Source: Paludibacteraceae bacterium
GTDB taxonomy: Bacteria > Bacteroidota > Bacteroidia > Bacteroidales > Paludibacteraceae
Assembly: GCA_905235505.1 (NCBI GenBank)
Contig: CAJOMJ010000031.1
Coordinates: forward strand, 1-64,000
Length of the DNA: 64,000 nt
Direction of reading: 5' to 3'
Each line of letters begins with the position of its first letter. Positions within the stretch are counted from its first letter, which is position 1. Position numbers and translations under genes: made by a program. Below the pieces are notes generated by a model. The model was not told the DNA's origin and did not search any database. It worked only from the letters and a program-made list of their open reading frames with translations. Below are positions 12,101 to 19,634 of the stretch, in pieces.

Positions 12101-15100
12101 CCATCCATATAAATGCCGCCGCCGCGGGCACGGCCCCCTCCTAAATTGTAGTTGTCACGAATTACGCAGTTCATCAAGTCAATGCCTCTGAACAGTCGCA
12201 CTCCTGCACCTCCGTCGCGGTTACCGTTATATTGGTTGTAGAAACCATGCCTTATGGTGAAGCCGTCCCAGCATACACGCTCATAACCTTGATAGTTGGC
12301 ATCTACTAACGCATTTTTTCCTCCCTCATAACGATATGTGTTACTTGTATTGTCATTATTACCCGTTGAGTTGTTAGGCGACCATGTAGGCAGACAGACA
12401 TCAGGCTGGGCAAGCACCGGCTTGCGGACTATGTTTTCCTGGCTACCACGGAACACTTTGACAGAGTTAAAAATAGTACCGGCAGTTGCTGTTATTTTAG
12501 TTGCCTCTATATTAAATGTGTATGAGTTGCCTCCATTTGCCGTCACAGTACCAACACTTTTGAAAGCCCATTGTGTTCTGTTGTTCTGCTGATTTGTTGT
12601 AATGCTATTATCATTGGAAGTCGGAATACAGAGTGCCTGATCCGCATTCGCGTAATTATTACCCCTGCAGATACGAACATTACCATCCAATCTCAAAACA
12701 CAATTCTGATTCTGAGGATTGGCAGGCAAATCTATAAGCGACGCATTATTATTGGCATAACTGATAACCTTCCCCGTTCCTAAATTATACAACAAGAAAT
12801 AAGTATCATTGTAATCCAATCTCAACCACATATCGTTCATATCCGGTTGCGAACTCATACCTGACAGCACATCGTCTCCGCCGGCATACATACAATAACC
12901 TACCTTGTTATTGCCGGCAGCATTGGCAGTGGATTGTATGATATAGATCTCGTTATTGTGAATGGTATAACCTGCGGGCAATTTTATAATAGTGCTTGCT
13001 GTAGTTGCAGAAACCTGACTCTCACCAAGCGGGCTTGTTCTGGATATCTGCAGAATAGTCTCGTAGTCTTCCGCCTTCTTGTCTTTATATGCTTCCGGGC
13101 GTGGAATACCTTCGGCTATAAGAGCAATACGCTCGCTCATACCCGGAGTACCTATTGTGCTTGCAGGGAATCCGCCAAGCACTGTAGTCTTGTTGCGAAT
13201 GACGTAACCCTTGTGGTCGGTATATACACCGTTGCCCACCCATACCTGCACAGAGTCTATCTCCGCATCGCGCTGCGGGCTGTCGTCAGCAAGAGTATTG
13301 TATGCCGCTGCTTTCTCCACTGCATATTGCAGGCCGCTGACATAGTCCTCCTGTCTGTTGTTCGAGATTACCTGGTTTCCGGCAGCACCGTTACCTCTGG
13401 TGTTGCCCGAGCCATCAGCGAAAAAGTCCAGTGAGGAGTTAGAATTCTCTCCGAAAGGATAATTGGCGGGATTGTAGCGTCCGCCTTCGTAGCGGATATC
13501 GGTGGTAGGCACTTTCTCGCCGTTATTGTCCACATTCCACGGCTGCTCGTCAGGTGCTTTGGCTACTTGATATATATAGTTGCCTGCAATAGCATTCCCC
13601 CACGAAGAACCGCTATAGTTGCCTGCACCTTCGGGTGTCACATAGAACACAGTGTATTTCTTGGGCAGATAGTGGTTCTCTATGGCTCCTAAGTCAGGGT
13701 CGCCGCCGCGGCTGCGCTCGTTGCCGTTGATATCCCATACTCTGATACTCATGTCGCAAGCAGCATTCACCATCGGGTTCTGGTTGCCGGGTATGTATGA
13801 GATAAGACCACCGTTCATAGGCTTGTCGCCGTCTGTGGAGTGACCCACATTGCGGCTGGGGTTGTCGAAATACGGATAGTCGAGATAGACAGCACCTTCC
13901 ACATCGGTGCCAAGAGCGTTGTTCCATTTTGTACCGGTGGGTGCAGGATGAGCCTCTCTGAAGTCGTTGGCTTCCACCTCCGTGTCGAAGAACATAGGCG
14001 ACAAACCGTCGATATATACCGTCTGCTGATACTCGTCAAGCAGTCGGATGCCCCACTTGCCGTACTGGTCGGAAAAGTCACGGCAGAAGATAAGATTGCA
14101 GTGCTTTGCCGGCACCTTGTAGATAGGCACATCCCAGTCAAGCATTATATACTCGCCGTCAATATTGTTGCCGCTGCCCGATGCAGTACGGCAACTCAGC
14201 GGATACTCTATCTTCGAGCGGTTAGTACGGTCAATCTTGCCGTTGGCATAGATAACAGAGTTGTATATTCTGACTACACCCTCGTTGGCATTGATGCTGT
14301 TCTCATCAATCTCGGGGTTGATTTCATCAGTATATTCAAGGGTCTCAATAGCGTAACCCGTGTTGTTGACTATATCGCTGTGGTCAATACGCACCTTGGC
14401 TTTGCCGCCTCGGGCGGTTATCACACCTGCATTACCGATTCCGGGCACCTTGATAGTGTCTGTTCCGGTGCCTACGGTGTTGTTACGGATAATGGTGTTG
14501 ATGATGTTCAGTTCTGCTGCGCAGTAGGTGCCGTCAGCTTTCTTGTTAGCACTGTTCACATACACTGCCGCGCCGTTGGGTGCAGAGCAGTTTACTATAT
14601 ACGAGTTGCGCAGATAGTTGCCCGTCATGTCAATACGCTCGGTGTCGGGTGCAGTGGCGTTGTTAAGTATCAAGCCGCCGCCGAAAGCGATAGGCTCGCC
14701 GTTGGGCGCATACGAGTGCTCGCCGTACAGGTTGGCATTACCATCGTGCATACGCAGACCGTCGATAATCACATTACGCACATTCGACAGCGCCACCACG
14801 TGTGCCGAGTTGTTCTCGTAGCCGCTCTGGGTGATGTCGGCAGACACACTCGTCGGGTACTCGCGCGGATTGCGGTTGTCGGTCTGTGTGCCCGTCTCAT
14901 CAGGATAATAGCCTCCGTATATACGCATGTTGCTGCAAGGACGGAGGGCGGCAGTACGCAGTTGCGAACCGAGGTAAGCGCCTATACCTGCCGTGGTGGC
15001 GTTGATACCGCTGCCTCGCTCATAACCCTTCACCAATATCTGCACATGCTTGTATTCCGTGCCGTTGATAAGGTATCTTGCATCGCCGTTCTCGTCATAA

Positions 15101-17337
15101 TAGACAGGGCTTGTGCCGTCATAGACGAAAGTGCCGTCGCTGCCTACACGCTTCATGCAGCCGCGGAAATAGTAGATAGCGTCGTTGATAGAACCCACCG
15201 GCTTGTCCCACGAAGCACCGATGCCCTGCTCACCTATCTTTATGTCTTTCTGACCAGCGTTACGGGCAGGGTCAACAAAGAGGGTAGGCAGCAGCGTCTC
15301 CGTACCGTCGTCGGGCAGGTGGGTGCCGAGCAGAATAAGCTTGCTGTCGGCATCTGCCACTACCTGATTATTATAGTCATTCAGCTTGTCCTGCGTATAG
15401 CCTTTTTCGCGGTAGAGCTGAATCTCTTGGTTCTTAATGAATGCTGCACCAAACTGCTCGCTACGGCGCACGAGAGCACCGAAGGTGGACATAGGCTCGA
15501 AGAAGTCGCCCAGCATGTCGGTAGCAGTATGGGCGTGCATAATCCACTGCGAGTGGACATGCAGCGCATCGGTTACCTGCAGACCCATCTTCGACATTGA
15601 AGAGATGGCGGCAGGCTTCCAGTATATAGGTCTCGGGATACCCACCTTAGCAGGGTCGGGTTTGTCAACCAAGCCATCGGCATAGTCCTGGTCTATCGTA
15701 CCCATCGGCAGCGAGGTGCTCATACCTGCACCCACATGACCCATCACACTGCCCTTTCCGTCATGACCGATGAAATAGGGGTAGTTGGCATAATTTCCGG
15801 ACTCATTGGTGTTGGTGGACTCGAGCGACATCACGTTCTTCTTCTCCGTACCCGACCAGTCGGTGATGTCGTGCATCTCGACGGCTGAATAGTAGAGTTT
15901 CGGGCGCAGACCCTCCTTTGTTATATTTCCCTCGCTGTCAACTACATCGTCAGTAGAACCTACATTGTAGGTCGCAAACTGGATGTCGCTGTTTGCCGGA
16001 CATTTGTTACCCCAGATTACGGAGTTGTATATATGTCCGCCGTTCAATATATATACCGCACCGCTTCGTCCGTGACGACGGCCGTTGTATGTGATATCGG
16101 CACCTACGCAGTTGTTGCGCCCGATGGTAAGGTGGTTGCCCACACCTCCGTCGTTGAAGTATATGGCACCCGCCTCGGCAGTGGCTGTATTGTTGGTGAT
16201 GATACATGCCGTTGCGTGCGGACTATATACGTTTATCTCGCCACGGCGCTCCTGCCCTTCGGCTGCACGCCAGTTGTCAAGCGACTCCCACGGGTATTCA
16301 CTCGGGGCATGGCATATTGCCACACCGCCACCCAAACGGGCGGCATTGTTCACTATATACGACCGCGTGAGCGCACCTTCATAGTCGATGCACACACCGC
16401 CGCCATAACCTTGCATGATACCTATACCTTGCGACTGGCAAGTGTGTATCATACACATATCCACTTCGCCGCCGCCGTCCATATACACACCGCCGCCTCG
16501 CATTGCGGCTTCGCAGTTGTAGATAAGGCAGCAGCGGAGCGCCGAGTTAGGCACCATATATGCACCGCCGCCGAAACCGGGGTGCAGACGGGCGGTTATA
16601 GTCTTGTCTGAAGCATAGCCGCCTGTGATGACGCAACCGTCAACACTGGCAGGGTTGGGCAACGGCAGAGCATGGTTCTCCTCGTCGCCGGCAACCGTCA
16701 CAGGTATGAATCCCTCCGTCGCAAACCATACCACATGGTAAGAGTTGGTGGGGAAGATAGTGTTATAAACGCCTTTCGAAGCGTTGAATGTAAATATAGG
16801 GTCGCTAATGTGAGAACCGCTCAGCACGGTCTTATAGCGGAAGTTCCAAGGTTGGAGTTTAGCCTCCTGACCCGACTCGAGGTTGGGCAGGTTGTCCACA
16901 AGCGGACGGTACAGGGTGTCTATCTTGCCGTCATCCGCATAAGGTTTGGCATTCATGTCGGTCTCGTCGGGACGGAAACCGCCATACACATGCACACCGG
17001 GGAAAATCTTGAATGAGGTGTACTGCAAACCGCCACCGAAGCTCTCTGTCGATTCGGTAGGGATATAAGTTCCGGCAGCCACATACACGCTGCCGCTGGT
17101 AAGGTTGTTGTCAGTCAGGTACTTGTAGAGGTCGTTGATTGCGTCCTGAATATTGTTCTTCGCCTGAGCCCAACTCAGACCCGAACCCTGATAAGTACCC
17201 GTTGTCTTCACATAACGAATAGTGTCCGTCTGCGCCGAAAGAGGCATCACGGACAACACCGCAACCACTACAGGAAGCACTCTCCTGCACAGGCAGAGCA
17301 GTGTCGTTGAAGATGATATGTCAGTGATTCTTTTCAA
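3190..17337 (-). CDS. Giant secreted beta-helix surface protein, seven modules, T9SS-like tail (4715 aa)
   Basis: The N-terminus (MKRITDISSS, then a hydrophobic stretch ending PLSAQ) is a signal peptide. The start codon is TTG; no in-frame ATG lies nearby upstream. The body contains seven modules of about 500-780 residues, starting near residues 40, 686, 1226, 1979, 2492, 3271 and 3782. Most open with a strand-turn and a G-SW-A / LQ-AID motif (e.g. GLSWAQAKNNIQDAI), then V.AGTY.P, VYGGF, and right-handed parallel beta-helix rungs rich in GGG (RGGGVYMDGG, YGGGVCIDY, CGGGLYLL), N-N-T and VDG motifs like polymorphic outer-membrane/adhesin proteins. Residues ~4290-4640 form a different beta-rich region. 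The last ~60 residues (VYGANGAL ... GVFSVKVNDYGTKVINL) resemble a type A T9SS sorting signal. It is last in the fimbrial operon, 44 bp after an accessory lipoprotein; a role as a large adhesin is inferred. Confidence 0.85.
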   Translation of the reverse strand: MKRITDISSSTTLLCLCRRVLPVVVAVLSVMPLSAQTDTIRYVKTTGTYQGSGLSWAQAKNNIQDAINDLYKYLTDNNLTSGSVYVAAGTYIPTESTESFGGGLQYTSFKIFPGVHVYGGFRPDETDMNAKPYADDGKIDTLYRPLVDNLPNLESGQEAKLQPWNFRYKTVLSGSHISDPIFTFNASKGVYNTIFPTNSYHVVWFATEGFIPVTVAGDEENHALPLPNPASVDGCVITGGYASDKTITARLHPGFGGGAYMVPNSALRCCLIYNCEAAMRGGGVYMDGGGEVDMCMIHTCQSQGIGIMQGYGGGVCIDYEGALTRSYIVNNAARLGGGVAICHAPSEYPWESLDNWRAAEGQERRGEINVYSPHATACIITNNTATAEAGAIYFNDGGVGNHLTIGRNNCVGADITYNGRRHGRSGAVYILNGGHIYNSVIWGNKCPANSDIQFATYNVGSTDDVVDSEGNITKEGLRPKLYYSAVEMHDITDWSGTEKKNVMSLESTNTNESGNYANYPYFIGHDGKGSVMGHVGAGMSTSLPMGTIDQDYADGLVDKPDPAKVGIPRPIYWKPAAISSMSKMGLQVTDALHVHSQWIMHAHTATDMLGDFFEPMSTFGALVRRSEQFGAAFIKNQEIQLYREKGYTQDKLNDYNNQVVADADSKLILLGTHLPDDGTETLLPTLFVDPARNAGQKDIKIGEQGIGASWDKPVGSINDAIYYFRGCMKRVGSDGTFVYDGTSPVYYDENGDARYLINGTEYKHVQILVKGYERGSGINATTAGIGAYLGSQLRTAALRPCSNMRIYGGYYPDETGTQTDNRNPREYPTSVSADITQSGYENNSAHVVALSNVRNVIIDGLRMHDGNANLYGEHSYAPNGEPIAFGGGLILNNATAPDTERIDMTGNYLRNSYIVNCSAPNGAAVYVNSANKKADGTYCAAELNIINTIIRNNTVGTGTDTIKVPGIGNAGVITARGGKAKVRIDHSDIVNNTGYAIETLEYTDEINPEIDENSINANEGVVRIYNSVIYANGKIDRTNRSKIEYPLSCRTASGSGNNIDGEYIMLDWDVPIYKVPAKHCNLIFCRDFSDQYGKWGIRLLDEYQQTVYIDGLSPMFFDTEVEANDFREAHPAPTGTKWNNALGTDVEGAVYLDYPYFDNPSRNVGHSTDGDKPMNGGLISYIPGNQNPMVNAACDMSIRVWDINGNERSRGGDPDLGAIENHYLPKKYTVFYVTPEGAGNYSGSSWGNAIAGNYIYQVAKAPDEQPWNVDNNGEKVPTTDIRYEGGRYNPANYPFGENSNSSLDFFADGSGNTRGNGAAGNQVISNNRQEDYVSGLQYAVEKAAAYNTLADDSPQRDAEIDSVQVWVGNGVYTDHKGYVIRNKTTVLGGFPASTIGTPGMSERIALIAEGIPRPEAYKDKKAEDYETILQISRTSPLGESQVSATTASTIIKLPAGYTIHNNEIYIIQSTANAAGNNKVGYCMYAGGDDVLSGMSSQPDMNDMWLRLDYNDTYFLLYNLGTGKVISYANNNASLIDLPANPQNQNCVLRLDGNVRICRGNNYANADQALCIPTSNDNSITTNQQNNRTQWAFKSVGTVTANGGNSYTFNIEATKITATAGTIFNSVKVFRGSQENIVRKPVLAQPDVCLPTWSPNNSTGNNDNTSNTYRYEGGKNALVDANYQGYERVCWDGFTIRHGFYNQYNGNRDGGAGVRLFRGIDLMNCVIRDNYNLGGGRARGGGIYMDGDNSRVIGCFVINNKTDGSGDRYGGGGYLIIGTAYNSLFSNNQCTNNGNDGSGVFLEGALFYNNTIVYNRGTGVSHWSDNAGRDTYMEMYNTIVWGNQNNDITSTTAGALQAGNFKNNYIQKNAVGDNKIQAAYNNILGNAAAANPFAAGNNALANYDFRLAKTSVCINSGVEPLVNYNATKIVELPPYDVAFTDRVKDCQVDIGAYEYDGTKEIKPGFELIAFDPEQPDERELCAVYYVAQSGLGLGTAESPVNAACPLKLQKVLDAAARFKLDVELIKAGRAEGRTYSDPAVQVTGNVNATYEVITGTDANRAVAQQTQQVNISEVKHVVVKLSEGEYYPLRSTNDKMVQGYSEEVLPTRSIMIPHGVELWGGYDYTRKTELNSNPIFYETYRDPLNHKSMLSGDVVNKNSGEIGQAYHVISFTNNLYATNDYLEYEDSLQWLTDRAVVDGVSIENGYAFGTDEIDRFGGAAVVESYAHIRNSIIQNNSSSKCGGGLYLLPQSLVSGCVLAGNTSDLGGAVYVAELESSIADETLRNLAYSRIYNSTFVGNTALVRGGGVWYETNLRAKGVVLWHNTSNDMNNVAGVFDTGLELSENNYPFAYSAVQSRRLPGVNNIELSAENQRGPRWTQNSIDDMRWRGDPLYYTGQTNDEAYFYIERLSALVRTGMPYDLYTSLRQTYPSLELRDMAGVARMRELYDATDNGTMNYLKHMTFTPEKKDNDFIEIGARVYNYEIRPDLSHPFTRIYVANPENVDISVAAEMAESGDPLYSQQGASMAFPFQRLSDALDYIIALRSSNIETPNHQLLREVYRDTHFEVFLAGGNYYPTHNSRGQEGHGRASTFLLPEGVSVIGGLDPKVYYGQEGYYFDQLQPLAGVDILNNAHYNNDRSDIQDAGGNTVATTVELVPALTDTIWNRRPHTDINGNNIFEPWEFLYTTTLSGETMRGVGNEDNVYHVVTCYADSNYVGALPHRFSTETPVKGNYLDARSGGTESVYSQLLRMIIFNGVNITNGNARDLEEDAIANTTMFYRGGGMLVDGSLENANLCSGQMLTTNNDTVFIPEFDPPDPEAKGLRDIPVIISASQFINNNAIQGGGIFTNGTLIILSSSFVQNYSEGAAQKENAEAASDIVKFSCGGAVATNGVLSVVNTIFANNEAMFGDYGKSLSPSAPGYLQQGFGGAIWGGKYSDVGLMNCDVVNNKAVSYPGVYVNHRIDAQKFAANTIFWGNSAAGIENESETFSGGWGALKNSLDLNKDVYSYRTATEKARSLELNEKRKNGTITETELNELDDMEEHQVMFFCAYRPDYGPEPELSTDSIVIDASMVDPAFGDNIAGTYDPREVPFLGVNVNYFKIFNGNNNINITFENEGVDGPNFVLPSSQAGKDGYNPSANWMPARINKLTDNGWSYLSLVQDPGSGETEFKKVGGVDAWNRLPDNRIAGGPYNYYAYTFTRFYRATFMPLGDQYYMQFSNSLLNASSANNGYMYRISSNPLVYTDEEKTYIDFGVYEYQHRKLRINQSSDIDVLWVSETEDLEKGNDGYTWDAPTSNLQAAIETLMRSRNGHAKQINIIKGEYKPNAVLGSGDDMSLSFTIQSQLMNDGALTPQTGQDYGIKSLTIRGGYDPDIPDEAGFNPDKNPVVFSLARRTSITNSQLGHIVNILDAEQYVTTISQQGVSTSMGTGFAIPITIEGITFENTLSTVEAGGAAIYYHGQTKYDATLGAKGDTLLAPPAKQVFYNPADSTQSRWELSGEPKLTIRNCIFRNNGASAVSAVRIDGGAGSSLIVNSLFDHNTGDPLQSVNTTLLNCTFAQNQGYLKIKDTEETYGQYDNGSGVLEKLSIDYHSAMHNSVLWRENLAGSGLHHWSIQDKYGNELVMGASDSLTYNSYSLPDAEDNPTTADVEDAFNNLKISRVNSDVLFGPNFVNPDAGDYHLYPSKRVMNVGSNATYARLVWPEYYTEDYAGALVYESLMRNLHPDQSTYDTLTTIIHDEEMGIDRVITYLSLRKPKDYDLGSIARLQSVAIDRGAYECPGSGQRIIYVNPDRVTSTGNETGRTWEEAYGADKLQLAIDAASIYTNNSEDKKAYVFVQGSNVSQGNLIVREGVDVYGSLPRGYTNQAIPLDRDADEWDYAEAEIQSFINRVRAERLGMASDNNTQTLISGISTVNVLDHKKTTVIDGFLITNNATAESPATTPAVDIQVRNVSISNCMITGNVMADGIPVVNLEGRADGLALMYNTLVYGNTASTLVNVGNQSRVLNCTVVADNEGETPVGGYNDDTHVLNTIAVNESAGRYPQFAPYMRPNANTYYEPDGYLTEHRPYWYQLVETSNLINAGTDDGTSAQGANSIAQTFPWAVNFNLDRDILGNPRRLGGKIDDGCFETWRIYGNRRVTNLTNGKAYEDLLKYITDITAADYTLDGTESVEEREAKESLEQLYDSIISKGLAIDKAEYWNENYGGNHYPHTGSVVYVMKDANLIIDTLNADPLFAVTNPVRPGYVLVKTGGSIYGQSNAMQFAYVAVEKPFAEGAQYGLVSMPFDCNLDATYSLTVPSQPFEAYTYDATGRAAYNYEFQAENSSLWKIYDKSLQRGRYEGWLMKFNTALPANDTLRFTGWAAEGRYAYEDFAGELEKTVVLGQKDNIPNDGTGHFTRVEDMGWNLTGMPYLVSTYRTDDPVTQYDYNMHLPHILYKMNTEGEYVKNSTSYAVTSWTNEELLTMHEGFFLQTAAIAQTENLRYTLPVFSEAAPLAAPRPLVKFGNTEGQGDILKVYPDSEADKQVTYSMGRDGVKWLLNDVPQLYMVADKGSRLSLAAAAPTEIDLPLGIHVPDAAEGDVWEGSSLYTFSLPDPEAYEEYNYVWLIDRSLNRVTNLLENDYTVTLGPQTDNSRFRLRIGGYPLGTADGREYIVYLYDHTLYVRGLVEGDVITVYGANGALILDAVATSPEYSCPIPFGQGVFSVKVNDYGTKVINL

Positions 17338-17381
17338 TTTCGTAAGCTGATTTCGTAAGTTATAGTTATTAAGGTCTTAGT

Positions 17382-18464
17382 TTATTCCACTGTAAGGGTT
17401 TCCGAATTGTCCCCCGTCAGAACAGTGGAGAAATTCAGTTGTCCGCGCACCCAAGGCACGAACACATCGGGGTTCTTGATTTCCATCCTAAGGTTGTCGG
17501 TATATTCATTATTCTCAATTACATTCAGCATCTTAACATCTGCATGCACAGGGAAAATGCCCTCACTCGGAGTATTGTAAGGAATGGTGTAGAAATATGT
17601 TCTGCCTGCCCACCATGTGCCTTCCGAATTGCTTACAAGGGCAGCAGCCGGTGTATAGCCGTCAGCAGCGGTAAACTCGGCATGCACATTCTCCGTCGGG
17701 CGGAAGAGGTAAGCCTGATCATTGTTAAACAGGTTCTTTGTCCGTATCTCGGTTATGCGAAGCTGGGTCTGCTTGTCGTCAGGCACATTCCACTTCAAGT
17801 CAACCTTCGATGCCACATGGTAGAGCATGAGCGACTTGTTGGCATAGAACTTGTCAGCGACAAACTGCATTTTCACATCGCCGTAGTATTTGCCGTCCTC
17901 GTAATAATTATACGGTGTAGAGTAGATATCCTGAAGTTCACCCTGCAACTCGTTTCTCACAGTGAAAGTGACGTTCTTCACATCCTCCTCTGTCTCAGGT
18001 GAGTTATTGTTGCAACTCAGTGCCAACCGCGACTTGCTCATAGCGGCATATACATGGCACGTCTCAAGAGTAGAGATATTAGGAGTTCCGGGTATAGGTT
18101 CTACAAATACCACTTTGTTGTAATACACTATATCGTCCAGAGTGGTAGCCTTTTGCCATACATCGGCATCAGTCTTGCCGCCTGTATATAGGTTAACCGC
18201 CTGCCACCTTACCTTCTCCGTTACTACACCGTCGTTATTATACTTGAGCACAACAAAGATGTATGCCCAATGCGGCAGCTCCAGATTCTCGGCAAAGCCA
18301 GGGTCACCCACTATACGGCGCGGCGAGAGTTCTTGCGATGCCGGCACAACAAACTGCAACGGCAACTCAATAGACTCTGTCTCTACGCTGTCTTTGCACG
18401 AAAACATGCATACTGCAACAATCAGTAGTAATATGTACTTGCTTAATTTCAATTTCAATTTCAA
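17382..18464 (-). CDS. Fimbrial accessory lipoprotein
   Basis: This 360-residue protein begins MKLKLKLSKY followed by a hydrophobic stretch and lipobox MFSC (Cys23), so it should be an exported lipoprotein. The start lies among three tandem TTGAAA units (TTG codons at 18464, 18458, 18452) with no ATG available. It starts 4 bp after the FimB-like stop codon, so the two are likely coupled. The beta-rich body (e.g. WWAGRTYFYTIPYN near residue 290) is typical of fimbrillin-family accessory subunits, but I cannot assign a subfamily. The position between the FimB-like gene and the giant beta-helix gene fits a minor pilus component. FimC/D/E-type roles are possible but unproven. Confidence 0.6.
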   Translation of the reverse strand: MKLKLKLSKYILLLIVAVCMFSCKDSVETESIELPLQFVVPASQELSPRRIVGDPGFAENLELPHWAYIFVVLKYNNDGVVTEKVRWQAVNLYTGGKTDADVWQKATTLDDIVYYNKVVFVEPIPGTPNISTLETCHVYAAMSKSRLALSCNNNSPETEEDVKNVTFTVRNELQGELQDIYSTPYNYYEDGKYYGDVKMQFVADKFYANKSLMLYHVASKVDLKWNVPDDKQTQLRITEIRTKNLFNNDQAYLFRPTENVHAEFTAADGYTPAAALVSNSEGTWWAGRTYFYTIPYNTPSEGIFPVHADVKMLNVIENNEYTDNLRMEIKNPDVFVPWVRGQLNFSTVLTGDNSETLTVE

Positions 18465-18468
18465 TATA

Positions 18469-19509
18469 CTAAATTACAGGGCTATAGGTGCCGCCCTCTT
18501 TCCAGTCGAGCGTAACCGAAGCACCCACTTCTGAAGTGTTTATCGGGGTTACCGAACCGTCCGGATTAAGTTTGGCTATTATTACTTGCAAGTCACCCGC
18601 ATTAAGAGGCTCTTTTATCGCAAGTATGGTTTCTGTAATCTTGCCGTCAGGCAACTCAGCATATACCGCTATTTTCCAGTAGTTGCCCTCCGCATCTGCC
18701 ACGTCGGTCGAAGGGAAAGTTACTGCTGCGAGACACATCGGGAAACTCTTTGCACTCTCTGCCGGCATCCGTCTCGAGGCAGCAGTCAGCGAAGGAGTAA
18801 TAGGCTCTGCGTCAACCACCACGCCGCGAATATACGAATACGAACTGTCGTTTACAAGAAACTCGTCAGCAGTGCCGAGCACCTCCGAACGGACAATGTC
18901 TATATTGCTGCCCGTCGTGTCAAGCACAAGCACCGATGCGCAGTTTGCCATATACAGCATCGACTCAAACTCCTGGTCACCCACCGTGTCTTTTATCTCC
19001 ATCGACAGACGCGAGGTGAACAGACCCGTACGCTGCGACGTGAAACGGGCACCCTCAGGCAACGTAAGGCGCGAACCTATACTGCTGAGTGTATCAGCCA
19101 TATACGCTACGTCATTGTCCTCAATGTTGGCTACGGCAAGATTCTCGTAGTTCTCAACCGGAAGATAAAACACATACTCCGAACGGTTGTTGTCTATCAC
19201 ATCCTGTTTGTAGAAGGTGCGTTTGTCTTCAGGCTGCTTGTAGAACGAGATATCCACATCATGCGCCATATCGGAGAATACAGGCGCAAAATAGCGCTCA
19301 ATCTCATTCCTTACAGGTAGGTCCGCCTCCTCGTGGAACACCTCGTCAAGCTCCGTCTGCATGTTAGTTATCAGACGCAACTTGTACACCATCTTGTAGT
19401 TATAACCACAGTTGGTAAGGTCGTCATCAATCAGCGAGCAACTCTGCACCATACACATGCACAGCACAAACACTAACCAAACACAATATGTAAACCGTCT
19501 TGTCGGCAC
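18469..19509 (-). CDS. FimB/Mfa2-family fimbrial subunit
   Basis: This 346-residue lipoprotein has a short signal peptide and lipobox VQSC (Cys24). Immediately after comes SLIDDDLTNCGYN, the hallmark of FimB/Mfa2 proteins (D-D-L-x-x-C). Family members anchor the major fimbria to the outer membrane and limit its length. The start is GTG (19509), preceded by AGGTA; there is no usable ATG. It lies between the FimA-like gene (gap 125 bp) and an accessory lipoprotein (gap 4 bp), the usual fimA-fimB order. Confidence 0.8.
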   Translation of the reverse strand: MPTRRFTYCVWLVFVLCMCMVQSCSLIDDDLTNCGYNYKMVYKLRLITNMQTELDEVFHEEADLPVRNEIERYFAPVFSDMAHDVDISFYKQPEDKRTFYKQDVIDNNRSEYVFYLPVENYENLAVANIEDNDVAYMADTLSSIGSRLTLPEGARFTSQRTGLFTSRLSMEIKDTVGDQEFESMLYMANCASVLVLDTTGSNIDIVRSEVLGTADEFLVNDSSYSYIRGVVVDAEPITPSLTAASRRMPAESAKSFPMCLAAVTFPSTDVADAEGNYWKIAVYAELPDGKITETILAIKEPLNAGDLQVIIAKLNPDGSVTPINTSEVGASVTLDWKEGGTYSPVI

Positions 19510-19634
19510 TACCTGTTTGTTTACTTTTCTCCCGCGGTTTTCTCATTCTCCTGCCCGCCAATGCGGGCAGGAGAACGGAAAGAAACGGAATCAATCAAAA
19601 AACTATTGAATAATTATTTTACTCTAATCCGTGA

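Noticed and set aside
13840..15600. 586-codon plus-strand frame within the giant gene (and several 130-310-codon plus-strand frames along 3.2-17 kb)
   Set aside because: They lie opposite the beta-helix gene and result from its codon bias; their translations are rich in Val, His, Arg and Cys with no domain or signal pattern.
3190..17337. CRISPR-like or tandem DNA repeats in the giant gene
   Set aside because: Repetition is at the protein-module level (500-780 residues, diverged); there are no regular short identical repeats and spacers.
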